Shown here one piece after another: positions 17,636 to 28,026 of a stretch of DNA of 64,000 nt. Position 1 is the first letter of the stretch; the number at the start of each line of letters is the position of its first letter. The notes beneath the pieces are model-generated. The model saw nothing but the letters and a program-made list of their open reading frames with translations. It searched no databases and had not been told where the DNA came from. The stretch is taken from NCBI RefSeq assembly GCF_041435435.1, contig NZ_CP108494.1, forward strand, positions 8,776,501 through 8,840,500. Reading direction: 5' to 3'. This stretch comes from Streptomyces sp. NBC_01241. GTDB taxonomy: Bacteria > Actinomycetota > Actinomycetes > Streptomycetales > Streptomycetaceae. The position numbers and the translations under genes were made by a program.

Positions 17636-18771
17636 AGTCCGAGCTCCTCCGCGACGAGGAGCCGCTGTATGTCCGAGGTGCCGGAGAAGATCGTGCTGGG
17701 GACGGTGTCGCGCAGGAACGCCTCGATCCCGTGATCCCGCAGGTAGCCTCGGCCGCCGAATATCTGGATGGCGTCGAGCGCGGCGGCGACCGCTGTCTCG
17801 GAGACGGCGAGCTTGGACAGCGCGATGCTGAGCGCGGAGGCCTGTTGCTGGTCCATCTCCCAGCAGGCGCGGTACAGCAGCAGGCGGGCGCTCTCCGTCC
17901 GCAGCTTCATCTCGACGACGCGGTGCGCCACGGCCTGGAATCTGCCGATGCGCTTTCCGAACTGGCGTCGCTTCCGGGCATGTTCGACACACCTGTCGAG
18001 GAGCCGATCGAGGAGCCCGAGATAGCCGGCGAACAGGCAGGCCCGCTCCCAGCCCATGGAGTGCTGGAAGATCGCGCCGCCGCCGCCGCGTACCCCGAGG
18101 ACCTGCTTGTCAGGCACGAAGCAGTCGTCGAAACGAACGGTTCCGGCCGGGCACGACAGCAGCCCGAGCTTGTCGAACGGGTCGCCCACGCTCAGGCCTG
18201 TTGCGCCCCGTTCGACCACGAAACCCGTCACGCCGAGGTGGCCCGCCTCAGGGTCCGTGGTCGCATAGGTGACATAGACGTCGGCGACCGGCCCGTTGCT
18301 GACGAATGTCTTCTCTCCGCTGAGGAGGAACCCGCCCTCCACCTCTCGCGCGGTCACGGTCAGCCGGGAGACGTCGGAGCCTGCTTCGTCCTCGGTCATG
18401 GCATTGCCGGCGATCAACCGCCCCGAGCACAGTGCGGGAAGGAGGCGTTCCTTCAGCCGTTCTTCGGCGAACTCGAGAATCGGCACCGTGCAGGCGAAGA
18501 GATGGGCGCTGGCGGCGAAGACCAGGCCGGTGTCCGGGCAGGCGCGCCCGAATGCCTCGACCTGCCGGGCGGTTTCCAGCGCCCCGAGGCCTTGGCCGCC
18601 GTACTGCTTGGGCACGCACAGCCCGAGCAGCCCCAGCTCGCCGAGGGTTTCCCATTCCTTGCGAAGATAGAAGGAGTCGGCCGCGCGAGCTCGTGTGCCG
18701 AATGCCCGCGCCACCGCTTCCAGCGTTCTGTCGTACCTGTCGACCTGATCGGAAGTCCAACTGAATTCCAC
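17632..18771 (-). CDS. Acyl-CoA dehydrogenase-like prolyl-carrier-protein oxidase
   Basis: This is a flavoprotein of 379 residues, the size of prolyl-S-carrier dehydrogenases that oxidise the bound proline twice or more to pyrrolyl-2-carboxyl. Family segments are VPKQYGGQGLGALETARQV, AMTEDEAGSDVSRLTV, LSGEKTFVSNGPVADVYV, GWERACLFAGYLGLLDR and QIFGGRGYLRDHGIEAFLRD near the C-terminus. The start is the GTG at 18771, because AGGAG sits five bases upstream and the preceding frame lacks family similarity. It is the first gene of the leftward operon, overlapping the adenylation gene. The function follows from the operon partner. On sequence alone a general acyl-CoA dehydrogenase could not be excluded. 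Confidence 0.85.
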   Translation of the reverse strand: MEFSWTSDQVDRYDRTLEAVARAFGTRARAADSFYLRKEWETLGELGLLGLCVPKQYGGQGLGALETARQVEAFGRACPDTGLVFAASAHLFACTVPILEFAEERLKERLLPALCSGRLIAGNAMTEDEAGSDVSRLTVTAREVEGGFLLSGEKTFVSNGPVADVYVTYATTDPEAGHLGVTGFVVERGATGLSVGDPFDKLGLLSCPAGTVRFDDCFVPDKQVLGVRGGGGAIFQHSMGWERACLFAGYLGLLDRLLDRCVEHARKRRQFGKRIGRFQAVAHRVVEMKLRTESARLLLYRACWEMDQQQASALSIALSKLAVSETAVAAALDAIQIFGGRGYLRDHGIEAFLRDTVPSTIFSGTSDIQRLLVAEELGL

Positions 18772-18948
18772 GAGGTCTCCTGTCTTGTGGTGTGAGATCA
18801 CCGTCATCAGTGGCGCAGGAACCGGGCCGCGCGCCGGCATCCGACCGTAGGCCGACAGCACTTCCCTCGTTTTCCAGGCGAGATCAAGGATCAAGAGGTC
18901 ATCGGCCGTGGGACAATGCGGCCAGGTGAAACGATCAGAGGTGGTGCA

Positions 18949-19575
18949 GTGGAAACTAGTACGGCTGGCGGGCAGCCGATGCCCGCAATGCGGCAGGTGC
19001 TCATCGAGGCGGCGCAGCAGGAGATCTTCGACCGGGGCTACCACGGCGCCAGCCTGCGCGGCATCGCGCGGCGCGCGGGAGTCGACCCGAGCCTGGTGCG
19101 TCACTATTTCGGTTCCAAGGAGAAACTGCTCCTGCAAGCCGTCCAGGTCCGCGTCGATCCGAAAGAGTTCGCCGCCGAGATCCTGCGTGGCGCTCCCGGC
19201 GGGGTCGGCCGCCGGATCGTGAAGTTCATGCTGGGGTTCTGGGAAGACCCGGGCTCGGCGAAGTCCCTGGTCCGCCTGTCGGCGACGCTCAACAGTGTCG
19301 AGATCGCGGACCTCACCAAGGACGCCTTCGTCGGCCCGTTCTTCGGCACCGTCGCCCAGGCGGTCAGCCCCGACCGGCCCGAACTGCGGGCGTCGCTCGC
19401 CGCGTCGCAGATGTTCTCGTTGGCCTTCAGCCGGTATCTGCTGAACGAGCCCGCCCTTGCGGCGGCAAGCCACCAGGAGTTGATCCGCGTCGTCGGACGC
19501 AACATCCAGCGCTACCTCACGGAGCCACTGCCCGAGTCCGTCCTGCGGGAAGAGGGCGCCGCGGAGGTGGCCTAG
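18949..19575 (+). CDS. TetR-family transcriptional regulator (first of two)
   Basis: This is a TetR-family repressor of about 208 residues. The DNA-binding helix-turn-helix is at IFDRGYHGASLRGIARRAG..PSLVRHYFGSKEKL, the usual N-terminal position. A variable ligand-binding domain follows. I chose the GTG at 18949, preceded by GAGGTGG; an ATG eleven codons upstream (18916) has weaker spacing. The gene is divergent from the pyrrole-forming operon and directly upstream of the PPTase-thioesterase fusion. The perfect palindrome at 19682-19698 and a cluster-wide dyad at 19700-19713 lie just downstream. It may control either. The ligand could be the pathway product. Confidence 0.85.
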   Translation: METSTAGGQPMPAMRQVLIEAAQQEIFDRGYHGASLRGIARRAGVDPSLVRHYFGSKEKLLLQAVQVRVDPKEFAAEILRGAPGGVGRRIVKFMLGFWEDPGSAKSLVRLSATLNSVEIADLTKDAFVGPFFGTVAQAVSPDRPELRASLAASQMFSLAFSRYLLNEPALAAASHQELIRVVGRNIQRYLTEPLPESVLREEGAAEVA

Positions 19576-19681
19576 CCGACGGCGTATGGGTCACCGTCCG
19601 ACGTCCGGTCCGCGTGACGTCGGCCATGGACGGCTGTCCTCTCCGCTCGTCCAGCATCGTTCGCTCCCCACCGGCCAGAGC

Positions 19682-19698
19682 ATCTACAGCATGTAGAT
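19682..19698. promoter_or_regulatory. Perfect palindrome ATCTACA-GCA-TGTAGAT, candidate TetR operator
   Basis: This is a 17-bp dyad with two identical 7-base arms and a 3-base centre. It lies between the first TetR gene and the PPTase fusion, immediately before the cluster-wide dyad. Its size and symmetry fit a TetR-family site. I saw no second copy. Confidence 0.5.
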
Positions 19699-19699
19699 T

Positions 19700-19713
19700 T
19701 CATCGCGTGTTGA
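19700..19713 (+). promoter_or_regulatory. Cluster-wide operator, copy upstream of the PPTase fusion
   Basis: TCATCGCGTGTTGA belongs to the 14-bp imperfect dyad repeated through the cluster (consensus near TCATCNNNTGNTGA). It ends ten bases before the ATG at 19723, where no clear ribosome site is visible. Either transcription starts very close to the start codon or a downstream ATG is used. Confidence 0.6.
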
Positions 19714-19722
19714 AGTCTACGT

Positions 19723-21321
19723 ATGATGAGCCGCATGGTCAACGGAGAACTGGCTGACTCCGCCGCGGCGTCGCGAGTCACGCCCGGACCCGACGTGCTC
19801 GTCTGGCTGGTCCATGTGGACGACGAGGCGGCGGCCCGTCGAGCACTGTCCGTGCTGCCGGCCGCCGAACAGGACCGGCTTGACCGGATGCTGGAACCGC
19901 ATCGGCGGCGCGGTATCTGCGCGCAGGCCGCGTTACGCATCCTGGTGGCCGCCGCCACGAGCGCGGCCCTGCCACTGCCCGAACTGGTGCGCGGCCAGAA
20001 CGGAAAACCCGTCCTCCAAGCATGGGGCTCTACGGGAGAGGAGTCGCCCGAGACCGGGCTCCGGGCCCACACGTCGCCCGCCGGGAAAGTACCGGCGCTG
20101 CGGGTGAACCTGACGCACTCGGGCACCCTGGCGGCGGTCGCCCTCACCACCGCCGGCGAGGTCGGGGTGGACGTCGAGAGGGAACGCCCGCTCGCCGAGC
20201 TCGACGGCATGGCCCGCATCGCGCTCTCCCCGTCCGAGTACCGGGAGTGGCATCGGAGCGACGAATCTGCTCGCCAGGGCCTCCTGTTCCAGTCCTGGAC
20301 ACGCAAGGAGGCGGTCCTCAAGGCGCTGGGTACGGGGCTGGCCGGCGACCTGCGGTCCGTGGCCACCCGACTGCCGAGGCGGGCCGGTGCGGCGGTGCGC
20401 GTGGAAGGACTGCCAAAGGAGGCCGGCGCGATCCCATGCTGGACCGTGCGCGATCTGGAGGTCGCCGCGGGGTACTCCGGATCCGTCGCCGTCCATGCAC
20501 CGCGAGCACGGGTTCGCCAACGCCAGGTGTCTATAGGCGCATTGCTGTCGACCGTCGGTCCGCCGCCGGCTGCGGACCGGCCGGCAGGGGAGGGGGGCGG
20601 CTCGCGGCTGAAGCTGTTCTGTCTGCCCCCGGCCGGCAGCAACGCCGAAAGTTACCGTCTCTGGCACCCCCGGCTGCCCCGCGGTGTCGACGTCGTCCCG
20701 ATCGACCTGCCCGGACACGGCACCAGGCTCCGCGAACCACTGATCGACGAGTGGGACGCGCTGGTCCGGGACTTGTCCGAGCGGCTCGTGCGGCAGATCG
20801 ACGGGCCGTACGCGGTGCTGGGACACGGCCTTGGCGCCCTGCTGGCGTTCGAGGTCCTGCGAGCTCTTGCCGGACGCGCCGCCCCGCCCGAGTTGTTGGT
20901 CGTGGTGGGCCGGAACGGGCCCTCCGCCCCGCTGTCGTGCACCGCGGTCCATGAGCCGGCGAGCACATGCCTGCCTGGTCTCCCGCGCCTCGGCGACCTG
21001 CCGCACGCGACGGATGTGGCACGCATGTTTCGGCCGGAACTCCGTGCGGATCTGCGGCTCGCGGAGCGGTATGTACGCCGGTTCGGACCGCGCCTGTCCT
21101 GCCCCGTCCTGGCGGTCGCCGGGCGACAGGACCGGGCGGCCGACGGCGTGGGCATGGAGGTGTGGAGGCAGGAGACTGCCGGCGGCTGCGAGGCCGTGTG
21201 GGTCGACGGCGGTTGTTCCCTCCTGGAAGGAGGCGAGTTCATGTCCGTACTGAACGCCCGTCTGGCCCGCCTCAAGGGACTGATCCCGGCGCCCAGCGGG
21301 TACGTCAGAGGCGATCAGTGA
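19723..21321 (+). CDS. 4'-phosphopantetheinyl transferase fused to a catalytically dead thioesterase domain
   Basis: This is a two-domain protein of 532 residues. Residues about 1-260 form a Sfp-type PPTase, which attaches phosphopantetheine to carrier proteins. Its metal motif is GVDVERERP (about 148) and its second motif is WTRKEAVLKALGTG (W192). Residues about 290-525 match a type II thioesterase: LFCLPPAGSNAESY, VDVVPIDLPGHGTRL and a C-terminal alpha/beta-hydrolase core. The nucleophile motif GHSxG reads GHGLG (367-371), so Ser is Gly. The catalytic His motif GGH reads GGC (Cys498). The domain should be hydrolytically inactive. A complete thioesterase is encoded separately at 38383. The dead domain may bind carrier proteins. 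ATGs at 19723, 19726 and 19735 are alternative starts. Confidence 0.85.
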   Translation: MMSRMVNGELADSAAASRVTPGPDVLVWLVHVDDEAAARRALSVLPAAEQDRLDRMLEPHRRRGICAQAALRILVAAATSAALPLPELVRGQNGKPVLQAWGSTGEESPETGLRAHTSPAGKVPALRVNLTHSGTLAAVALTTAGEVGVDVERERPLAELDGMARIALSPSEYREWHRSDESARQGLLFQSWTRKEAVLKALGTGLAGDLRSVATRLPRRAGAAVRVEGLPKEAGAIPCWTVRDLEVAAGYSGSVAVHAPRARVRQRQVSIGALLSTVGPPPAADRPAGEGGGSRLKLFCLPPAGSNAESYRLWHPRLPRGVDVVPIDLPGHGTRLREPLIDEWDALVRDLSERLVRQIDGPYAVLGHGLGALLAFEVLRALAGRAAPPELLVVVGRNGPSAPLSCTAVHEPASTCLPGLPRLGDLPHATDVARMFRPELRADLRLAERYVRRFGPRLSCPVLAVAGRQDRAADGVGMEVWRQETAGGCEAVWVDGGCSLLEGGEFMSVLNARLARLKGLIPAPSGYVRGDQ

Positions 21322-21919
21322 GATAGCTCTGGCACGTGTCCGCCACGCAGGCGACCAACTCTTCGGCGCTCAAGGACGCGAGCGGTTCGAGTCTCAGCAC
21401 CCACCTCGCGTAGGCCACGCCGAGCAGTTGGGTGCCGACGAGCGAGGCCCTCAGCTCGGGCCTGCCGTGCCCGACAGCGGCCGCGACCGGCAGGAGGATC
21501 TCGGCGCCGAGGAAGTCGAGCAGGGCGGCGGTCGCGCCCTCGAACGATCTCGCGGAGCGGATCAGGCTTTCCAGCCGGGGCTGGATCTCGGGATCCTCCC
21601 AATGCGTGATGAACGCGCGGGCCAGGCGCTCACCCACGTGCTCCATGTCGCCCGAGACGACCGTCGGGAGAAGGTCCTGCACGGTGAAGGCGTCGTGGGC
21701 CGCCGCCATGAACAGCCCTTCCTTGGACAGGAAGAAGTGGTGGATCAGAGCCGAGTCGACATTGGCCGCGTCGGCCACCGCTCGCATCGTGGTGCCCTCG
21801 AAGCCGCGCTTGCTGAACGCCGAGCGGGCGGTCTCCAGGATCAGATCGTGACTGCTTGTCGGGCCCGTCCGGCGTCCGCTGCGCTTCTTGTGGGAGGGGT
21901 GCCGGGCTTCCTGCTCCAC
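21305..21919 (-). CDS. TetR-family transcriptional regulator (second of two)
   Basis: This is a TetR-family protein of about 204 residues, with the helix-turn-helix in AFSKRGFEGTTMRAVADAAN..DSALIHHFFLSKEGLF. I chose the GTG at 21919, which follows AGAGGAG at good spacing; an upstream ATG at 21961 would add 14 residues lacking family similarity. It is divergent from the 2-oxoacid:ferredoxin oxidoreductase genes, and a cluster-wide dyad (22031-22044) lies between them. It is therefore a good candidate for the regulator that recognises the repeated operator, and it may also control itself. Its 3' end overlaps the 3' end of the PPTase fusion by 17 bases in a tail-to-tail arrangement. Confidence 0.85.
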   Translation of the reverse strand: MEQEARHPSHKKRSGRRTGPTSSHDLILETARSAFSKRGFEGTTMRAVADAANVDSALIHHFFLSKEGLFMAAAHDAFTVQDLLPTVVSGDMEHVGERLARAFITHWEDPEIQPRLESLIRSARSFEGATAALLDFLGAEILLPVAAAVGHGRPELRASLVGTQLLGVAYARWVLRLEPLASLSAEELVACVADTCQSYLTDRL

Positions 21920-22030
21920 TGCCGCTCCTCTGTCGATGGATTCCTCCCGTGCGCGGCTCATTTTACGGCACGGCGGATCGCCGGTCCGACCGCCCCGTCT
22001 GCACTCCACCCCACTCTACACTCATTGAAG

Positions 22031-22044
22031 TCATCGAGTGTTGA
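22031..22044 (+). promoter_or_regulatory. Cluster-wide operator upstream of the ferredoxin oxidoreductase genes
   Basis: TCATCGAGTGTTGA is followed by GTATACG. It lies between the divergent second TetR gene and the oxidoreductase alpha gene. It is a close match to the copies at 19700, 26499, 41639 and 43243. Confidence 0.65.
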
Positions 22045-22101
22045 GTATACGATCTGTGCGGGGTGTTGGATCGCCCCGGCGGAGTGTCGAGGAGGTCTCT
22101 T

Positions 22102-25069
<2,968 letters not shown>

Positions 25070-25077
25070 TCACACCC

Positions 25078-25127
25078 GACGTCGAAGGCCCCGGACACCA
25101 TGGCGGTTTCCAGGGGCCTTCGACGTC
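25078..25127. terminator. Bidirectional hairpin terminator between korB and the antiporter gene
   Basis: The 15-base arm GACGTCGAAGGCCCC (25078-25092) is perfectly complementary to GGGGCCTTCGACGTC (25113-25127) around a 20-base loop. It lies between two converging genes and should end both transcripts. Confidence 0.8.
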
Positions 25128-25164
25128 ACCTCTGCCGTTGCCGGCCCGTCTCACCGAGAGGCGT

Positions 25165-26478
25165 TCACTGGACGCTCCCGCTCGGGACGGTCTCCTGCTG
25201 CACGGTGCCAGAGACGGGGGCCGCCGTGTCGGTCTTCGGCTTCTTGACCAGCGACGGGAGCAGGGGGCCTGCCATGCCGGTCGTGATGAGCGCGACGAGA
25301 ACCATGATGGTGAAGAGCCGATCGTCGAGGATGTCGAGACTCAGACCGACGTTCAGGATGATGAGTTCGGTCAGTCCGCGGGTGTTCATCAGTACGCCGA
25401 CGCCCAGCGACTCCCGCCAGGGCAGTCCGGTCCAGCGGGCGGGGAGGGTTGCGCCGACGACCTTGCCGACGCAGGCGACCGTCAGGAGCAGCCCCAGAAC
25501 CAGCCAGTCGTTCGCGCCCAGGGCCCGGACGTCCACGGAGAGCCCGGTGACGACGAAGTACACCGGGAGCAGGAACCGCGCGATGTTCTGCAGTGGTTGC
25601 TGCACGGCCGGCTCCAGCGTGCGCCGGGGATGACGGGGCATCACGATGCCGAAGGCGAAGGCACCGAAGATGGCATGAATGCCGATGAGCGAGGTTGCGC
25701 AGGAGGAGAGGAAGACGCCGGTCGCGACCAGCGCCACCAGGTGCAGGGTGCGACCACGCTCTACCAGCCGGCTGGTCACCTTCGCGAGCAGAGGCCGGAC
25801 CAGCACGGCCATGCCGATGATGTAGACGGCCGACCAGCCGATGATGACGGCGAACCCGCCCGTCGCGCTGCCGGTCGTGGCCAGGCCGATGATGACGGCG
25901 AGAAGACACCAGGCGACGATGTCCCCGAGAGCGGCGCTTGCCAGGGCCAGGACACCTACCCGGGTCTGCCCGAGCCCGCTGTCCGTGAGGATTCGGGCGA
26001 GAACCGGGAACGCGGTCACCGACATGGACACACCGACATAGAGCGCGAACGCCAGGAACGGCACCTGCTTGCCGGCGACAATCGAATGATCTCCGTAGCA
26101 CATGGCTGCCGCGCCGATGCCGAGGGCGAACGGGAGGACGATACTGCCGACGGTCACCGCCGCCACGGCTTCTTTCGACTTGCTCAAGAGCCTCGGATCG
26201 AGCTCCCACCCGAGGATGAACATGAACAGGAGTAAGCCGATCTGAGCGATCGCCGACAGCAGCGGGCGCGCTTCGGTCGGAAAGACACGTGCGGTGAGAT
26301 CCCCGGGCAGGAGTCCGAGAAGACTCGGTCCAAGGGCGATGCCCGCCAGGATCTCGCCGATGACAGTGGGCTGCCGCAGGAACCGCGAGACGGACACGAA
26401 CACGACTCCGGCCGCCAGAATGATGGCGACGTCCGCTAGGACGGTGGTCTGCAGCATTTCCGCCTGTTGGCTGGTCAT
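25165..26478 (-). CDS. Monovalent cation:proton antiporter (CPA2 family)
   Basis: This is a membrane protein of 437 residues with about 12-13 hydrophobic helices. Early family features are FLRQPTVIGEILAGIALGPSLLG and IGLLLFMFILGWELD. VSMSVTAFPVLARIL and LASAALGDIVAWCLL in the core resemble KefB/NapA-type antiporters. Near the C-terminus is MNTRGLTELIILNVGL. It exchanges Na+ or K+ for protons. I chose the ATG at 26478, preceded by GAGGGGGAG. Two copies of the cluster operator lie upstream (26499-26512 and 26566-26579), so it is likely co-regulated with the pathway. Because chlorinated pyrrolyl polyketides such as pyrrolomycins are protonophores, I infer a self-protection role through pH and ion balance. 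This is not proven. Confidence 0.85.
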   Translation of the reverse strand: MTSQQAEMLQTTVLADVAIILAAGVVFVSVSRFLRQPTVIGEILAGIALGPSLLGLLPGDLTARVFPTEARPLLSAIAQIGLLLFMFILGWELDPRLLSKSKEAVAAVTVGSIVLPFALGIGAAAMCYGDHSIVAGKQVPFLAFALYVGVSMSVTAFPVLARILTDSGLGQTRVGVLALASAALGDIVAWCLLAVIIGLATTGSATGGFAVIIGWSAVYIIGMAVLVRPLLAKVTSRLVERGRTLHLVALVATGVFLSSCATSLIGIHAIFGAFAFGIVMPRHPRRTLEPAVQQPLQNIARFLLPVYFVVTGLSVDVRALGANDWLVLGLLLTVACVGKVVGATLPARWTGLPWRESLGVGVLMNTRGLTELIILNVGLSLDILDDRLFTIMVLVALITTGMAGPLLPSLVKKPKTDTAAPVSGTVQQETVPSGSVQ

Positions 26479-26498
26479 TACGCACTCCCCCTCGCGAC

Positions 26499-26512
26499 TC
26501 AACGTTCGATGA
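26499..26512 (-). promoter_or_regulatory. Cluster-wide operator upstream of the antiporter gene
   Basis: On the minus strand it reads TCATCGAACGTTGA, with the same orientation relative to its gene as the other copies. A weak promoter, TTGCAT - 18 bases - CATACT, can be read just upstream of it on the minus strand. Confidence 0.6.
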
Positions 26513-26565
26513 AATCGGCGATGTTGAGTATGCCTGCGGTCGCTGACCGGATGCAAGCGACGAAG

Positions 26566-26579
26566 TCATCATGTGATGA
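26566..26579. promoter_or_regulatory. Most symmetric copy of the cluster-wide operator
   Basis: TCATCATGTGATGA has perfect 6-base arms (TCATCA/TGATGA) around TG. It is about 90 bases upstream of the antiporter start and best reveals the dyad nature of the element. Confidence 0.55.
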
Positions 26580-26620
26580 GCCGGTCGCCCGACTCTCGGG
26601 GATGGAGAGGGTCCGTGACG

Positions 26621-26663
26621 AAAAAAGGCCGACGACGCGCTCGGGTGAGCGTGTCGTCGGCCT
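26621..26663 (-). terminator. Intrinsic terminator of the TIGR03086-type gene
   Basis: On the minus strand a 17-bp stem (26663-26647 with 26642-26626, one G-T pair) and a 4-base loop are followed directly by six T residues (26626-26621). This is a textbook Rho-independent terminator downstream of the leftward gene ending at 26727. Confidence 0.9.
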
Positions 26664-26726
26664 GTGGCGCGTGGAATCGCTTCTCGGAACAGTGGCCCGG
26701 TGTGGCGACCGGTACCTGGACAGGTG

Positions 26727-27284
26727 TTACACGATGACTCGACCCGCGAACGCCGCGAGCCGGTCAACAGAGGCCGCGCCCTTTGCGGCAGGCTGCTCGT
26801 TCCCGAACGGCAGTCCCTGACGTTCGGCCGGCAGCATGGCGCGAAGCTGGTTGAAGCAGGTGTCGACAACGTCCTGCGGCAGGTCGATGGACTGCCCCGT
26901 GGCCTTGGCCAGGTCCCAGCCGTGAAGGCTCATTTCGACAATGCGCGTGGTGACGAGGCGGGGGGCGGGGCGCTCACCCATCGGAGTCTGGAAGACCTTG
27001 TCCATCACGCCGTCGGCCGAGAACGCCTCGCGCAGCGTGGCGCGGGAACTCTTGAGCGCCTCCAGTGGATCGTCGCCCGGCTCCTGCTCCGGGGCCGGTC
27101 CGCTGCCGGTGACCAAACCGGTGAACATGCGGTTTCCGCCGACGACGTGGTTGATCAACTGTCGAACCGACCACTCGCTGCACGGCGTCGGGGCATCGAA
27201 GGGAAGAGGCTTCACGCCGGCGACCACGTTCTCCAGGGCCGCCGCTGCCTGGTCGAACTGTTCAAGAACCTTGTCTTCTGTCAT
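26727..27284 (-). CDS. TIGR03086 / DinB-like metal-binding protein
   Basis: This is a protein of 185 residues from the DinB / mycothiol-maleylpyruvate-isomerase-like superfamily. Characteristic segments are TPCSEWSVRQLINHVVGGN, supplying the first metal-ligand His, and MSLHGWDLAKATGQSIDLP, supplying later ligands. Members often use mycothiol or detoxify electrophiles, but most are uncharacterised. Upstream no ribosome site is seen. A -10-like TACATA (27297-27292, minus strand) with TTGTCG 18 bases further would place the transcript start at or next to the ATG, suggesting a leaderless mRNA. It stands alone, ended by a strong terminator. A role in handling the reactive chlorinated product is conceivable but unsupported. 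Confidence 0.75.
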   Translation of the reverse strand: MTEDKVLEQFDQAAAALENVVAGVKPLPFDAPTPCSEWSVRQLINHVVGGNRMFTGLVTGSGPAPEQEPGDDPLEALKSSRATLREAFSADGVMDKVFQTPMGERPAPRLVTTRIVEMSLHGWDLAKATGQSIDLPQDVVDTCFNQLRAMLPAERQGLPFGNEQPAAKGAASVDRLAAFAGRVIV

Positions 27285-27441
27285 GTCGGTCTATGTATCA
27301 CCCCACCACGGACTGCGACAACCAACTCTCCTTTGAGCAACAGGATTTCGGGCATCCAGATGCACGCCTCCGACACCTGGAACTGCTGGTCGAGAGGGGA
27401 GTGACCTCTCTGTGGCGGTGGGTGAAAGATCAGGTGCTGCG

Positions 27442-27469
27442 TTGACAGCTCATCGCGAGGGCGTACCCT
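27442..27469 (+). promoter_or_regulatory. Promoter TTGACA-16-TACCCT for the carrier protein/halogenase operon
   Basis: The -35 TTGACA (27442-27447) and -10 TACCCT (27464-27469) are separated by 16 bases. A cluster operator begins 17 bases after the -10 (27486), the same geometry as the P450 promoter at 41595. Confidence 0.6.
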
Positions 27470-27485
27470 CCAACGGTCGATGAAC

Positions 27486-27499
27486 TCATCTGATGGTGA
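27486..27499 (+). promoter_or_regulatory. Cluster-wide operator, first copy upstream of the carrier protein
   Basis: TCATCTGATGGTGA is placed just downstream of the predicted transcription start of the promoter at 27442-27469, where a bound repressor would block elongation. Confidence 0.55.
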
Positions 27500-27571
27500 G
27501 TCTTGGTTCCGTCGCCCGCGCACCGATCTCGACTCCTGCATGGGTCAGCACGACTCCTCGACGAGTTGTCC

Positions 27572-27599
27572 TTGACCAACAAGTCATCGACTGTAGAAT
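27572..27599 (+). promoter_or_regulatory. Second promoter TTGACC-16-TAGAAT with embedded operator
   Basis: The -35 TTGACC (27572-27577) and -10 TAGAAT (27594-27599) enclose the operator-like TCATCGACTGTAGA (27584-27597). Here the site would compete directly with RNA polymerase. A further TCATCATC follows at 27600. Confidence 0.55.
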
Positions 27600-27690
27600 T
27601 CATCATCAGGAGAATGGTGAATGGGTCGCAGCGGGCGGCCATGTCCTGTCGAGGACGCGTGGTGCCTGCGGCCGATACGAGGAGGAATCC

Positions 27691-27966
27691 GTGACAACCG
27701 CCCCTCTGACCGAAAGTAAGGTCCTCCTTGCGATCACGGGATACGTGAGCCGGACGTTTCTGGAGGAGACCGAAGGCAGTACTGAGCTGACTGCGGCCAC
27801 GCCGCTGCTGCAGCTGGGGATCCTCAACTCCCGGAACACCGGACAGCTCCTCGCCTACATCTACGAGGAGTTCGGCGTCACCGTGCCGCCGACCCGGATC
27901 ACCGGCAACCACTTCGCGGACCTTGACAGCATCAGCGCGATGGTTGTCGAGCTCCACGCAGGGTGA
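27691..27966 (+). CDS. Discrete peptidyl/acyl carrier protein for proline-pyrrole
   Basis: This is a carrier protein of 91 residues. The phosphopantetheine Ser is Ser47 in LQLGILNSRNTGQLL, with Asn in place of the usual Asp before Ser. The GTG at 27691 is chosen because AGGAGGAAT lies directly upstream; longer in-frame starts would add a non-conserved extension. It is followed 60 bases later by a halogenase gene that should act on the carrier-bound pyrrole. It most likely receives proline from the adenylation enzyme at 16157-17635, is oxidised by the dehydrogenase, chlorinated, and hands the pyrrolyl group to the first ketosynthase of the large PKS. It is controlled by two operator-associated promoters. 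Confidence 0.85.
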   Translation: MTTAPLTESKVLLAITGYVSRTFLEETEGSTELTAATPLLQLGILNSRNTGQLLAYIYEEFGVTVPPTRITGNHFADLDSISAMVVELHAG

Positions 27967-28026
27967 CTGACGGCGCGTCCGTCCACCCCGAACTCGACCA
28001 CCGCCCCGATGGAGCAGGAGAATGAC

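Larger units (their letters stand above)
27285..27690. other. Regulatory intergenic region before the carrier-protein gene
   Basis: No gene is seen. It holds the leftward promoter of the DinB-like gene and two rightward promoters with cluster operators, described separately. Confidence 0.6.

Noticed and set aside
16157..17992. Longer version of the adenylation protein starting at 17992
   Set aside because: The first 119 residues are Arg-rich shadow sequence overlapping the dehydrogenase gene. The GTG at 17635 overlaps the dehydrogenase stop and begins the family's normal N-terminus.
17632..19473. Longer version of the acyl-CoA dehydrogenase starting at 19473
   Set aside because: The extra part overlaps the divergent TetR gene and lacks family similarity. 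AGGAG directly precedes the GTG at 18771.
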